64,000 nt of DNA, taken from Anaerolineae bacterium. GTDB taxonomy: Bacteria; Chloroflexota; Anaerolineae; Caldilineales; Caldilineaceae. The stretch is from NCBI GenBank assembly GCA_030432295.1, contig JAUIHI010000012.1, positions 1-64,000 of the forward strand, in the 5' to 3' direction. The translations under genes were made by a program, and so were the position numbers. Positions 54,546 to 63,014 of the stretch are shown piece after piece. The number at the start of each line of letters is the position of its first letter. Within the stretch, counting starts at the first letter, position 1. The notes beneath the pieces are model-generated. The model was given only the letters and a program-made list of their open reading frames with translations. It had not been told where the DNA came from and made no database searches.

Positions 54546-56063
54546 ATGAATCTCTCGACACTTTTTGCGATTGCCCTGGAACGCACGCCGGACAAACTGG
54601 CCCTGGAATTTGCCGACGCGGAACAGCCTGACTTTGTGGAGTCCTACACCTACCGGGAACTCTACGCGGCGGTTGAACGCTGGGCCGCGGCCTTCCAGCA
54701 GATGGGGCTGCAAAAGGGGGACCGCATCGCCTTCTTTCTGGGCAATCGCTCGGAATTTGTCATCGCCTATCTGGCCGTCATCCGCATCGGTGGGGTGATG
54801 GTTCCGGTCAATCTGCGCTATCGCAAGCGGGAGATCAACCACATCCTCCACGACTGCACGGCCAAAATCCTTTTGACCGAAGCTGTCCAGCAGCCGGTGT
54901 TAGACGAACTGGAGCCGGAGGACCTGGCCGATGTGGAGCGGGTGCTGCTGGTGGACGAGGCAGAAAATTGGCTGGGCGATGCCACAACCCCCACGCCGGT
55001 GGTTGTCCAGGGCGAAGAGCTGGCCCTGATTATGTACACCAGCGGCACCACCGGGCGCAGCAAAGGCGCGATGATCACCCACAACAATGTGCTGGCGACG
55101 GTGACGGGGCTGCTCTCCGCTTGGGCCTGGGAGCAGGAGGATGTGATTCTGTTGCCCCTGCCCCTCTTTCACACCCACGGGCTGATGGTGGGGCTGCACT
55201 GTGCACTGGCCGCCGGAGCCACCACCCGCCTGCGCCCGAAGTTCGATCTGGCCGAGACGCTGGATGTGCTGGGCAGCGGCGGAGCGACACTCTTTTTCGC
55301 AGTGCCGACAGTCTATTTCCGGCTGGTAGAGACGATCCGGGGGATGGACCCCAGCCCAGATTTCCGCCGGATGCGCCTCTTCTGCTCCGGCAGCGCGCCC
55401 CTGCCCGCCGAGACCCACAACGAATTCGAGCAGTTGACCGGTCTGCGCATTCTGGAGCGCTATGGGATGACCGAAACAGGGATGAACTTCAGCAATCCAT
55501 ACGCGGGGCCGCGCATCGCCGGGACAGTCGGCACGCCTCTGCCCGGCGTCTTTGGCCGCATTGTGGATGGGCAGAATCAGCCGGTGCAGCCGGGCGAGGA
55601 GGGGGAGATGCTGGTGCGGGGCAGCAATGTCTTTGACGGCTACTGGCAGGACCCGGAGAAGACCGCGGCCAGTTTCAGCATCGACGCCGAGGGTATCCGC
55701 TGGTTTCACACGGGTGACCTGGCCCGGCAGGACACGAAGACCGGATACGTCACCTTGCTGGGCCGCCGCCACGAACTGATTATTAGTGGGGGGTTCAACA
55801 TTTATCCGCGGGAAATCGAGGAGATGCTTTGCACCTTTGCCGGGGTGGTGGAGGCAGCGGTGGTGGGGATGCCCCATCCCGAATGGGGTGAGGTGCCCGC
55901 GGCCTATCTGGTCTGTGATGGCACAGTGGACGAGGATGCGCTGGTGGTCTATTGCCGATCACAACTTGCCAGCTTCAAACTGCCCCGTCGCTTTCGTTAC
56001 ATCGAGCAGTTGCCCCGCAACGCGATGGGGAAAGTGCAGAAGCATCTGCTGCCCAAAGAGTAG
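54546..56063 (+). CDS. AMP-forming acyl-CoA synthetase
   Basis: A 505-aa member of the ANL superfamily. Core motifs are IMYTSGTTGRSKGAM (P-loop), RYGMTETG, WFHTGDLAR and the C-terminal lysine in RNAMGKVQK. It activates a carboxylic acid with ATP and joins it to CoA; malonyl-CoA, fatty acid or aryl acid substrates are all possible. AAGGA lies 5 bases before ATG 54546. A frame extending to 54477 runs into the preceding repeat. Confidence 0.88.
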   Translation: MNLSTLFAIALERTPDKLALEFADAEQPDFVESYTYRELYAAVERWAAAFQQMGLQKGDRIAFFLGNRSEFVIAYLAVIRIGGVMVPVNLRYRKREINHILHDCTAKILLTEAVQQPVLDELEPEDLADVERVLLVDEAENWLGDATTPTPVVVQGEELALIMYTSGTTGRSKGAMITHNNVLATVTGLLSAWAWEQEDVILLPLPLFHTHGLMVGLHCALAAGATTRLRPKFDLAETLDVLGSGGATLFFAVPTVYFRLVETIRGMDPSPDFRRMRLFCSGSAPLPAETHNEFEQLTGLRILERYGMTETGMNFSNPYAGPRIAGTVGTPLPGVFGRIVDGQNQPVQPGEEGEMLVRGSNVFDGYWQDPEKTAASFSIDAEGIRWFHTGDLARQDTKTGYVTLLGRRHELIISGGFNIYPREIEEMLCTFAGVVEAAVVGMPHPEWGEVPAAYLVCDGTVDEDALVVYCRSQLASFKLPRRFRYIEQLPRNAMGKVQKHLLPKE

Positions 56064-56076
56064 CTACCAGAAACTT

Positions 56077-56112
56077 GAGAAGTTCGACTTTTCAGAAAAA
56101 GTCGAACTTCTT
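56077..56112. terminator. Palindrome between convergent genes, likely terminator
   Basis: GAAGTTCGACTTTTTC-type arms: GAAGTTCGACTTTT and AAAAGTCGAACTTC flank a 4-base loop. It separates the acyl-CoA synthetase (+) from the amidohydrolase (-). The stem has both A and T tracts. Confidence 0.75.
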
Positions 56113-56142
56113 CGGGGCTGTCCTGCATAACGGAGAGGGTAG

Positions 56143-56943
56143 CTACCAGGGCAGCAACTTCGCCAGCGTCCCGCCCTTGACCAGCGCCCGCTCTGCTGCG
56201 GAGAAGTGGGCCAGATGGGCGTCCACAATCTGAGGCGAACCGCTGCCCCAGACCATCCGTTCGGGGCCAAAGGCGTCGGCCACCCAGCGGGTGAAAGGCA
56301 GCGCGCTGGTGTAGAGGGGAGCGTCTGTGGCGAAGTGGTTGAGGCCAGAAAGTTTCATATAGACGTTCGGATACTCGGCCAACGCCAGCACATTGCCGAA
56401 TTCCACGCCTGTGCCCAAATGGGGTTCGGCCAGATGGTCGATGAGCACCCGGGTCTCCGGGAAGCGTTCCACCAGCGGCACAACCTGGGCGGCAAAGTCC
56501 GGGCCGATGTGCAATTCCACCCACAGCCCCAGTTCGGCAGCCGTCTCCCACAGGGCTGTCACCCCTGGATCCGCAAAACTGTTCAAATAGTGTGACTTAC
56601 CCTGATGTGCGTGAAAGCGCGTGGCAATGATACGCGGCTGTTGCGCGACCAGTGCCCGCAGCTTTTTCGGTGCGTCCGGGTCTTCTGGATAGAAGAGGGA
56701 TGTGCCCAGAAAGCGGTCTGGCTCCCGTTCCAGGCTTTCCAACACCAGCCGGTGATCGTCGCCGTAGGGTTCCGGGTGGACGAGGATTGCCCGGTCGATG
56801 GCGTGGGCATCCATATGGGCCAGATAGTCGGCCAGGGGATCAGCCGGGAAGCGGCTGGCGTCGGGCCGATAGGCGGCCTTCGGATGAAAGGGATAGCGGG
56901 CCGTATCCCCGTGGAAGAGGTGATGGTTCCATTCGATGATCAT
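56143..56943 (-). CDS. Amidohydrolase_2 (lactonase-type) family protein, altered active site
   Basis: A 266-aa TIM barrel of the COG3618/amidohydrolase_2 group, which includes L-fucono- and L-rhamnono-lactonases. His145 (ELHIG) and His170 (IDHLAEP) are kept. The N-terminal His-x-His is NHH, and the usual Asp near the C-terminus (GSDWP) is Gly235 in WGSGSP. It may be a lactonase with altered metal use, or inactive. It is the last gene of the ABC sugar operon. Confidence 0.75.
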   Translation of the reverse strand: MIIEWNHHLFHGDTARYPFHPKAAYRPDASRFPADPLADYLAHMDAHAIDRAILVHPEPYGDDHRLVLESLEREPDRFLGTSLFYPEDPDAPKKLRALVAQQPRIIATRFHAHQGKSHYLNSFADPGVTALWETAAELGLWVELHIGPDFAAQVVPLVERFPETRVLIDHLAEPHLGTGVEFGNVLALAEYPNVYMKLSGLNHFATDAPLYTSALPFTRWVADAFGPERMVWGSGSPQIVDAHLAHFSAAERALVKGGTLAKLLPW

Positions 56944-56986
56944 CGGCGTGTTCCTGCGTCTGTCGAACTAACAGTTCGACGTACAG

Positions 56987-57832
56987 TTATCTGTCCCAAG
57001 TGCGTTTTAGGGGATCGGCGCAGCGTACGACCAGCGCGGGTCCCAGCCCTTCTACTTGCAGGCGGATGGTATCCCCGTCCTGCACGGGCGAAAGACCGAA
57101 GTGGTGGGTCCCGGTGGAGACAACATCGCCGGGTTCCAGGGGCAGCACTTTCGTCACCTCCACCAGCAGTTCGGGGATGTGACGGTCCATATCTCTGGTG
57201 GAAATGTCGTGGCGCTGCTCGTCGTTCACCCACAGGCCGATGGAGAGATCGTTGGCATTCGGCACAGAATCGCGAGTGGTCAACACAGGCCCCATCGGTC
57301 CAAAGGTGTGCCAGGATTTGCCCAGGAAGAAGCCACCGGGCAGGCCACGGGCCGACACATCCATAAATTGGGTGTAGCCAAAGACGCAATCCAGTGCGTC
57401 CTCTGGCCGGAGATGGCTGGCGGCTTTGCCGATGACCAGCGCCATCTCCGGCTCAAAGTGGAAGACCGACGCGTCCGTGTCGGGCAACGTCACTGTTCCG
57501 CCGTGGCCGACGAGGCTGTTGGGCGATTTGAGAAAGGCGTTGAAGAGTCCCCGCTCCGGTTTGGCCGGTTCCAGATAGTTGCCAGCCAGACAGACCAGTT
57601 GGCCGGGTCGGGGCATAGGCGGGCGGCAGGTCACAGAGTCCAGGGGCACGCCAGCAGATTTCCCCGCGGCCTCTGCCACCCGGCCTTCCATCTGCGCCCA
57701 GCCGGTGATGAGCATCTGCATCATCTCCTGGGGCGAGTGATAATCCAGCCCGGCCACCGCCGCAGAAGCGTCGTGGACCGCGCCGTCGATCAGTACGCCC
57801 AGTTTGTAGTCGTTGAAGAGAAGCAGTTGCAT
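56987..57832 (-). CDS. Fumarylacetoacetate hydrolase family protein
   Basis: A 281-aa FAH-fold enzyme. Metal ligands include Glu127 and Glu129 (HFEPEMALVIG) and Asp158 (FMDVSARG); Lys172 (GKSWHTFGPMGP) fits the site. The FAH superfamily includes 2-keto-3-deoxy-arabinonate dehydratase and 2,4-diketo-3-deoxy-acid hydrolase of sugar-acid pathways, matching the neighbours here. The ATG at 57832 is 5 bp past the permease stop with GGAT upstream. Confidence 0.85.
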   Translation of the reverse strand: MQLLLFNDYKLGVLIDGAVHDASAAVAGLDYHSPQEMMQMLITGWAQMEGRVAEAAGKSAGVPLDSVTCRPPMPRPGQLVCLAGNYLEPAKPERGLFNAFLKSPNSLVGHGGTVTLPDTDASVFHFEPEMALVIGKAASHLRPEDALDCVFGYTQFMDVSARGLPGGFFLGKSWHTFGPMGPVLTTRDSVPNANDLSIGLWVNDEQRHDISTRDMDRHIPELLVEVTKVLPLEPGDVVSTGTHHFGLSPVQDGDTIRLQVEGLGPALVVRCADPLKRTWDR

Positions 57833-57836
57833 GGGA

Positions 57837-58754
57837 TTATCCTTTGAGGCCGGTGGTTGCGATACCCTGCACAAAGTATTTCTGGGCGGCGAAGAAGAGC
57901 ATAAGCACAGGTGCAGCCGTAATCAGCGAAGCCGCCATCAGAATCGCTTCGCGGGGTTCGTCGCTTTCAAAGGGATTGGAGACGAAATAGCGCAGGCCGA
58001 TGGAGATAGTGAATTTATCGGGGGAGTTGAGATAGATCAGCGGCCCAAAAAATTCGTTCCAGTGGCCGATAAAGGAGAAGATAGCCACAGTCGCCAGAGC
58101 TGCTTTGGAAAGGGGCAGCATAATATTCCAGAAGATGCGGAAGGAGGAAGCGCCGTCCAGTTTGGCCGCTTCGTCCAGGTCTCTGGGAATAGTAAGAAAG
58201 AACTGGCGGAGCATAAAGATGTAAAAGGCCCCACCGCCGAAAAATGAGGGCACAATCAGGGGCGCAAAGGTATTGATCCAGCCCAGATAGCGAAAGAGCA
58301 AAAACTGGGGCACAACCGTCACCTGCCAGGGCAGCATCAGCGTACTCAGCACCAGCACAAAGAGCGGCTCGCGTCCAGGAAAGCGGAAACGGGTAAAACC
58401 GAAGGCCACGACCGCCGCCGAAAGAATCTGGCCGATCATTGCCAGAGAGGTCACAATCACCGTATTCCAGATGAAGAGAGCAAACGGCGCAATTGTAAAG
58501 ACATCGGCGTAGTTCTGCCAGCGGATATTCTCTGGCCACACAGTGGGGGGGAAGACAAACAGCTCAGTGATCGGCTTGAGAGAACTGGAAATTGTCCAGA
58601 AAAAGGGCAGACCAAAGGCAAGGCCCGCCACCAAAAGCAGGACATAGATCCAAAATTTCGACAATTGTCGCCTGTTAGCGCGGCGGGATACATTTGTGCC
58701 TGTGGAAGGAGTGCCGCCGCCAGAAAGGGGTGTAGTAGGATTGGATGTGGTCAT
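57837..58754 (-). CDS. Carbohydrate ABC transporter permease, MalG-type
   Basis: A 305-aa inner-membrane protein with six helices. The EAA loop reads LDEAAKLDGASSFRIFWNIM, which contacts the ATPase. The N-terminal ~35 residues are polar, Ser/Thr/Gly-rich. The start at 58754 is 2 bp from the other permease. It pairs with that permease to form the channel; no ABC ATPase is in this operon, so a shared MsmX-like ATPase probably serves it. Confidence 0.9.
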   Translation of the reverse strand: MTTSNPTTPLSGGGTPSTGTNVSRRANRRQLSKFWIYVLLLVAGLAFGLPFFWTISSSLKPITELFVFPPTVWPENIRWQNYADVFTIAPFALFIWNTVIVTSLAMIGQILSAAVVAFGFTRFRFPGREPLFVLVLSTLMLPWQVTVVPQFLLFRYLGWINTFAPLIVPSFFGGGAFYIFMLRQFFLTIPRDLDEAAKLDGASSFRIFWNIMLPLSKAALATVAIFSFIGHWNEFFGPLIYLNSPDKFTISIGLRYFVSNPFESDEPREAILMAASLITAAPVLMLFFAAQKYFVQGIATTGLKG

Positions 58755-58755
58755 C

Positions 58756-59679
58756 TTAGGAGAACTCGTAGTAGACCCAACGGTCTGAGGTTTTGATCTG
58801 AATAAAAGAGAGCACAAAAATAATCAGGAAGAATACCCAAGCCAGGGCCGAGGCGTATCCCATCTGGAAATAGGTAAATGCGCTGTAGTACAGGTGTAAC
58901 ACATAAAAATAGGTGGCGTAGCTGGGACCGCCATCGGTGGCGACGTAGGCCAGGGAGAAGACGCTGAAGCTACCGATCACCCCCAGAAGCACATTGAACA
59001 GAATCACGGGCGAGATCATCGGCAGGGTAATATTAAAGAAGCGTTGGAGCGTACTGGCCCCGTCCAGTTCCGCGGATTCGTACAACTCGATGGGCACGCC
59101 TTGCAGACCGGCCAGAAAGATAATCATACGCCCGCCGCCGATGCCAGCCCACAGGGAAATAAGAATCAGCGAAGGGAGCGCCCATTGACGGCTGGTCATC
59201 CAGCCCGGTCCTTCGATGCCAAACTGATAGAGTGTGTAGTTGACAAAGCCTACCTGGGGTTGAAGCAGCCATTGCCAAAGAATCGCCAAAGCTACGACCG
59301 GCGTCAGGGAAGGCAGGTAGAAGAGAGCACGAAAGAAATTGCGGCCGCGCACGTTCTGATTGAGCAGAATCGCGGCCAGCAGTGAGCCAACCGTGCCCAA
59401 AATAACAGTGGCGACAGCAAAATAGACTGTGCGCCAGAGCGAATCCCAGAAGAGCTTATCCTGGCCGCTGAAGGCACGTATATAATTGTCGAACCCGAGC
59501 CACTCTGGCGTGCCTCCAATCTTATAGGAGGTCATACTGAGATAAAGGGAACCGATCATCGGTCCCAGCGTAAAAAGAAGAAAGCCAATGACCCAAGGGC
59601 TGATCCAGAGGTATCCTTCCAGGGCTTCCCGCCGTTGCGTCGGTGATTTCCACCAACTGCTCGCTGTTGCTGCTGCCAT
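58756..59679 (-). CDS. Carbohydrate ABC transporter permease, MalF/UgpA-type
   Basis: A 307-aa protein with six helices. The EAA motif is ELYESAELDGASTLQRFFNI. The N-terminal part (EGYLWISPWVIGFLLFTLGP) is characteristic of UgpA-like subunits. It follows the substrate-binding protein gene and precedes the MalG-type partner. Confidence 0.9.
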   Translation of the reverse strand: MAAATASSWWKSPTQRREALEGYLWISPWVIGFLLFTLGPMIGSLYLSMTSYKIGGTPEWLGFDNYIRAFSGQDKLFWDSLWRTVYFAVATVILGTVGSLLAAILLNQNVRGRNFFRALFYLPSLTPVVALAILWQWLLQPQVGFVNYTLYQFGIEGPGWMTSRQWALPSLILISLWAGIGGGRMIIFLAGLQGVPIELYESAELDGASTLQRFFNITLPMISPVILFNVLLGVIGSFSVFSLAYVATDGGPSYATYFYVLHLYYSAFTYFQMGYASALAWVFFLIIFVLSFIQIKTSDRWVYYEFS

Positions 59680-59755
59680 CGGGGTGTCGATCCTTTGGAT
59701 GTTAAGAAAAATTGAAAAATCGTTTTCGGTAGGTTGGGAAAATTTCGGCCATACT

Positions 59756-59816
59756 GATGCGTGGTGCGTAAAATGTGAGAATATTCGACAATCTCACGTT
59801 TCACGCACCACGCATC
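59756..59816. repeat. Intergenic palindrome, family E
   Basis: GATGCGTGGTGCGTAAAATG and TTTCACGCACCACGCATC are the arms, with the centre GTGAGAATATTCGACAATCT. The centre resembles the element at 41263. It lies between the binding-protein and first permease genes and may lower permease transcription relative to the binding protein. Confidence 0.7.
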
Positions 59817-59847
59817 ATGGGCCTCACGCGTACTGGTGCGCGGTCGG

Positions 59848-61203
59848 TTACGGTTTCGGCAAGTCCATAATCGCCTGGACCTGCTCGGTCACACTGTCGA
59901 TGAACTCCTGGGTGGGCTGCTCTTCGCCTGCCCACAGGGGTTGCATCACCTGGGCGAAGGTGTTCTGGGCCTCAGTTTGGCGCCAGTTGGCGATGATGCG
60001 GCTAGCCTGGGCATTGTCCATGACATCCTTGAAGACCTGGCGGAAGGGGAAGGCCAGCAGTTCAGGCGCATTGTAGACGTCCGGGCGACCACCAACTGTG
60101 CCGCCGATGAGGCCCAGTTGGACACCGCTGTCTTTGCTGCACAGGTACTGCACCCACTTAAAGGCTTCCGGTGCGTGCTCTGTTACGGTAGTGACACAAT
60201 AGGCATCCACCTCGAAGTCCGAGCCACCGACACCAGCTGGCCCGACCGCATTGGGAGCAACCATCCATTCAAACTTATCGCCAATCGAGCCACCTGTCAC
60301 GGAGACAGATGTGCCGCCCTGGTACAAGCCTAACACACCGCTGATCCACATATCATTGCCGCTGCCCAACACCTGATCCGGTGACGGGGAAACTTCATGG
60401 GTGTGGAAGAGATCGTAGAGGTGATTGATGGCCTGCATTCCCAACTCGGAATTGAGTTGGAAGACCGTGCCGTCTTCGTTGATCAACTCGGCGCCATAGG
60501 CTCGGAAGAGGGTGACATGGGACTTCCAATCTACGCCGGGCAAGTAACCGAACTGCACCGTGCGGTCGCCGTCCTTCTTCGTGGCAGCCTTGGCAATCTC
60601 AACCTGTTCGTCGATAGTGGTTGCCGCCGTGGGATAATCGACCCCAGCCTCATCCAAAATGTTCTGATTGTAGTAAATGATAGCAAGACCAGGATGAGCC
60701 TTAAACGGCAAGCCCAACAGGTTGCCTTCCAGGGTAATCGCATTCAGACAACCCTCGTACCACTGGCTCAAATCCACCCCTTCCGAGGCCGCCAGATCGC
60801 TGATGGAAGCAACTTGGTTTTGGGCATAAGCAAACTGAATTGTCGAACCGCCCAGCGCGCTCCACATCACATCACCCAATGTGCCACCTGCCATCATCGT
60901 GGACATTTTGGTGTTGAACTCAGCGCCAGGGAAGGATTCCTTGACAATCTCGATGTCAGGATTCTCTTCCATAAACTTCGGCATCTGCATATCGTACAGG
61001 GTGTCTTCCTGCTGGCCGATGCGGGCGTGGAAGCGGACGGTCACCTTCTCGGCCGCGGGGGCAGCGGCAGACTCACCGGAACTGGCCTCGGGGGCAGCAG
61101 GAGCGGCGGCGGGCGCGGCGCAGGCGGCCAGGGCCAACCCTACGGCGCTGAAAGCAGTGGTCCGCAAGAAATCACGGCGGGACAGGCTTCGTTTGTCAGA
61201 CAT
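59848..61203 (-). CDS. Extracellular sugar-binding protein, twin-arginine lipoprotein
   Basis: A 451-aa ABC solute-binding protein. The signal has SRRDFL (residues 8-13), a Tat-like motif, and a lipobox LAAC (Cys28), then an Ala/Pro/Glu linker. The mature part is family 1 type (IEIVKESFPGAEFNTK-like region; KWVQYLCSKDSG). It captures a sugar or oligosaccharide outside the cell for the two permeases. The ATG at 61203 has GGAGA upstream. Confidence 0.9.
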   Translation of the reverse strand: MSDKRSLSRRDFLRTTAFSAVGLALAACAAPAAAPAAPEASSGESAAAPAAEKVTVRFHARIGQQEDTLYDMQMPKFMEENPDIEIVKESFPGAEFNTKMSTMMAGGTLGDVMWSALGGSTIQFAYAQNQVASISDLAASEGVDLSQWYEGCLNAITLEGNLLGLPFKAHPGLAIIYYNQNILDEAGVDYPTAATTIDEQVEIAKAATKKDGDRTVQFGYLPGVDWKSHVTLFRAYGAELINEDGTVFQLNSELGMQAINHLYDLFHTHEVSPSPDQVLGSGNDMWISGVLGLYQGGTSVSVTGGSIGDKFEWMVAPNAVGPAGVGGSDFEVDAYCVTTVTEHAPEAFKWVQYLCSKDSGVQLGLIGGTVGGRPDVYNAPELLAFPFRQVFKDVMDNAQASRIIANWRQTEAQNTFAQVMQPLWAGEEQPTQEFIDSVTEQVQAIMDLPKP

Positions 61204-61232
61204 TTCTTCTCTCCTCTGATAGGAACTCTTCG

Positions 61233-62363
61233 TCAATGGTCAATAGCCGCGCCGTCGTCCGGATGGAACAAGCCCGGATGACGACGGAAAATACCGATTT
61301 TGTCTTGCAGCGCCTCCTCGTCGATCTCAATGCCCAGACCGGGCGCGGTGGGCAGGTCGATATAGCCATCTTTGACAACGAAAGGCTGTTTTAGGTAGCC
61401 CTCGCCCAGATGGACCTGCTCCTGACAGAGAAAGTTGGGAATGGATGCGTCCAGTTGGATGCCCGCGGCCAGGGAAATCGGCCCCAGCGGGCAGTGGGGT
61501 GCGACCAGCGCATAGTGGCTTTCCGCCATCCCTGCGATCAGCCGCCCCTCAAAGATACCCCCAGCGTGGCTGATGTCGGGCTGGAGAATGGAAGCAGCGC
61601 CTTTCTCCAAAAGCTCCCGAAAGCCCCATTTGGTGAAGATACGTTCACCCGCAGCAATGGGCAGATGGGTTTTACGGGCCAGGTCGGCCAGCACATCCAC
61701 ATTCTGGCATTGCACAGGCTCTTCAATAAACATCGGCTGAAAGGGTTCAAGCGCTTTGATGAGCGTGCCGGCCATCTGGGGGCTGACTGCGCCGTGGAAG
61801 TCGATGGCGATGTCCACGTCCCGGCCTGCACCCTCCCGCAGCGCAGCAAAACGATCCACCACAGCGTCCACAAAGGCGGGGGTCTCGATGAAGCGATGGG
61901 CACTCTGGCCTGTGGCTGTGCGCGGCCCCGTCTTGAAAGCACGAAAGCCCTCGGCTTTGCGCGCCTGCACATAGGCAATCTGTTCGTCCAGAGTATTGCC
62001 CCGGATGTGGGAATAGACTTTGATGCGATCGCGCAGGGGACCACCGAAGAGTTTGTAGACAGGCACGCCCAGTGCCTTGCCCGCGATATCCCAAAGGGCG
62101 TGTTCAATGCCGGAAAGGGCGCTGGTGAGGACGGGGCCGCCCCGATAGAAGGCGTGCTTGTAGATGGACTGCCAGTGGTGCATCACCCGGGTCGGGTCTT
62201 TGCCCAGCAGATAGGGTTCCACTTCGGCGATAGCCTGGGCCACCGTATGCACGCGGTTTTCCAGCGTCGGCTCGCCCCACCCGACAATGCCTTCATCGGT
62301 GTGGATTTTCAAGAAGAGCCAACGAGGAGCAACCTGGAAAGTTTCAACGCGGGAGATGCGCAT
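61233..62363 (-). CDS. Galactonate-dehydratase-type enolase-superfamily enzyme (DgoD-like)
   Basis: A 376-aa enzyme with metal ligands Asp188, Glu214 (FIEEPV) and Glu240 (AAGER), and acid/base residues His190 (IDFHGAVS) and His290 in APHCPLGPI, the DgoD signature. It dehydrates an aldonic acid such as D-galactonate to a 2-keto-3-deoxy acid. It is the first gene of the ABC/FAH/amidohydrolase operon, behind an operator-promoter at 62435-62467. The ATG at 62363 is preferred over TTG 62369. Confidence 0.88.
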   Translation of the reverse strand: MRISRVETFQVAPRWLFLKIHTDEGIVGWGEPTLENRVHTVAQAIAEVEPYLLGKDPTRVMHHWQSIYKHAFYRGGPVLTSALSGIEHALWDIAGKALGVPVYKLFGGPLRDRIKVYSHIRGNTLDEQIAYVQARKAEGFRAFKTGPRTATGQSAHRFIETPAFVDAVVDRFAALREGAGRDVDIAIDFHGAVSPQMAGTLIKALEPFQPMFIEEPVQCQNVDVLADLARKTHLPIAAGERIFTKWGFRELLEKGAASILQPDISHAGGIFEGRLIAGMAESHYALVAPHCPLGPISLAAGIQLDASIPNFLCQEQVHLGEGYLKQPFVVKDGYIDLPTAPGLGIEIDEEALQDKIGIFRRHPGLFHPDDGAAIDH

Positions 62364-62434
62364 AAACAACTCGTCAGATAGTTTAGATTTGCTGCAATAA
62401 TAGATTGAGGTAGGGGTAGAATCAAGTTACTTAG

Positions 62435-62467
62435 GGTAACGTTACCACGAGGTGGATATGATGTCAA
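62435..62467 (-). promoter_or_regulatory. Promoter with overlapping LacI-type operator for the sugar-acid operon
   Basis: On the minus strand TTGACA (62462-62467) is followed after 17 bases by TAACGT (62439-62444) as a weak -10. The perfect 12-base palindrome GGTAACGTTACC (62435-62446) covers that -10. Its central CG and size are typical of LacI-family operators, so repression by promoter blocking is likely. No LacI gene is in the window. Confidence 0.6.
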
Positions 62468-62730
62468 AAGTCGTCTCTTATTGTGGGCATCAAACTCCGC
62501 TTTTCGTAATAGACGTTGCCGTCGGCCAAATGCAGTTTCGGATTCTTTCCGGGATACCAGTAGCGCTCCAGCCGTATCCCGGATGGGTCCAGCACAAGCC
62601 GATAGGCCGGAGATAGGCGGTGGATGTGGGCGTAGCCGGTCTGGCTACCGTCGCCCATCATACCGATGAAATCTGGGCGATGCGGGCCAGAGGGCAAGGC
62701 CAGTCGCCGTTCAGAAAGCCCAGAGTGCAT
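62464..62730 (-). CDS. Hypothetical 88-aa protein or gene fragment
   Basis: A short frame (…YAHIHRLSPAYRLVLDPSG…) ending in the operon promoter region. It has a plausible protein-like composition and may be the C-terminal remnant of a larger enzyme, but I recognise no family. There is no convincing ribosome binding site. Confidence 0.25.
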   Translation of the reverse strand: MHSGLSERRLALPSGPHRPDFIGMMGDGSQTGYAHIHRLSPAYRLVLDPSGIRLERYWYPGKNPKLHLADGNVYYEKRSLMPTIRDDF

Positions 62731-63014
62731 TCAAGCCAGGACAGAGCGCAAAGGGATCACAACACCGATTTGTAACCGATGCTATTGCGCCGATTACCCG
62801 ATCTGTTTTTTTATTCACAACAACGGATTTCCTGTCGCAGACTTGCCGCGCAGAGACCAATTCATTTGGTGGGCAGAATTCTTCCGACCGTCTATGATAG
62901 AATAGACAGTACCCCCGCAAATAACGCTGGCAGTGTCCAGCGTGACGGTTGCGTCGTAACTCCGTTGCGGAACCATTTTTCAGGCTCACATCGCTCCTCT
63001 CTTTTGGTGGCTCT
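62731..63014. other. Gap before the AfsR-like gene
   Basis: About 280 bases with no credible gene. A TATGAT at 62893 could be a -10 element, but no -35 matches at proper distance. No palindrome of the families above is seen. Confidence 0.4.

Noticed and set aside
62893-62903. Promoter for the AfsR-like gene
   Set aside because: No -35 at an acceptable distance.
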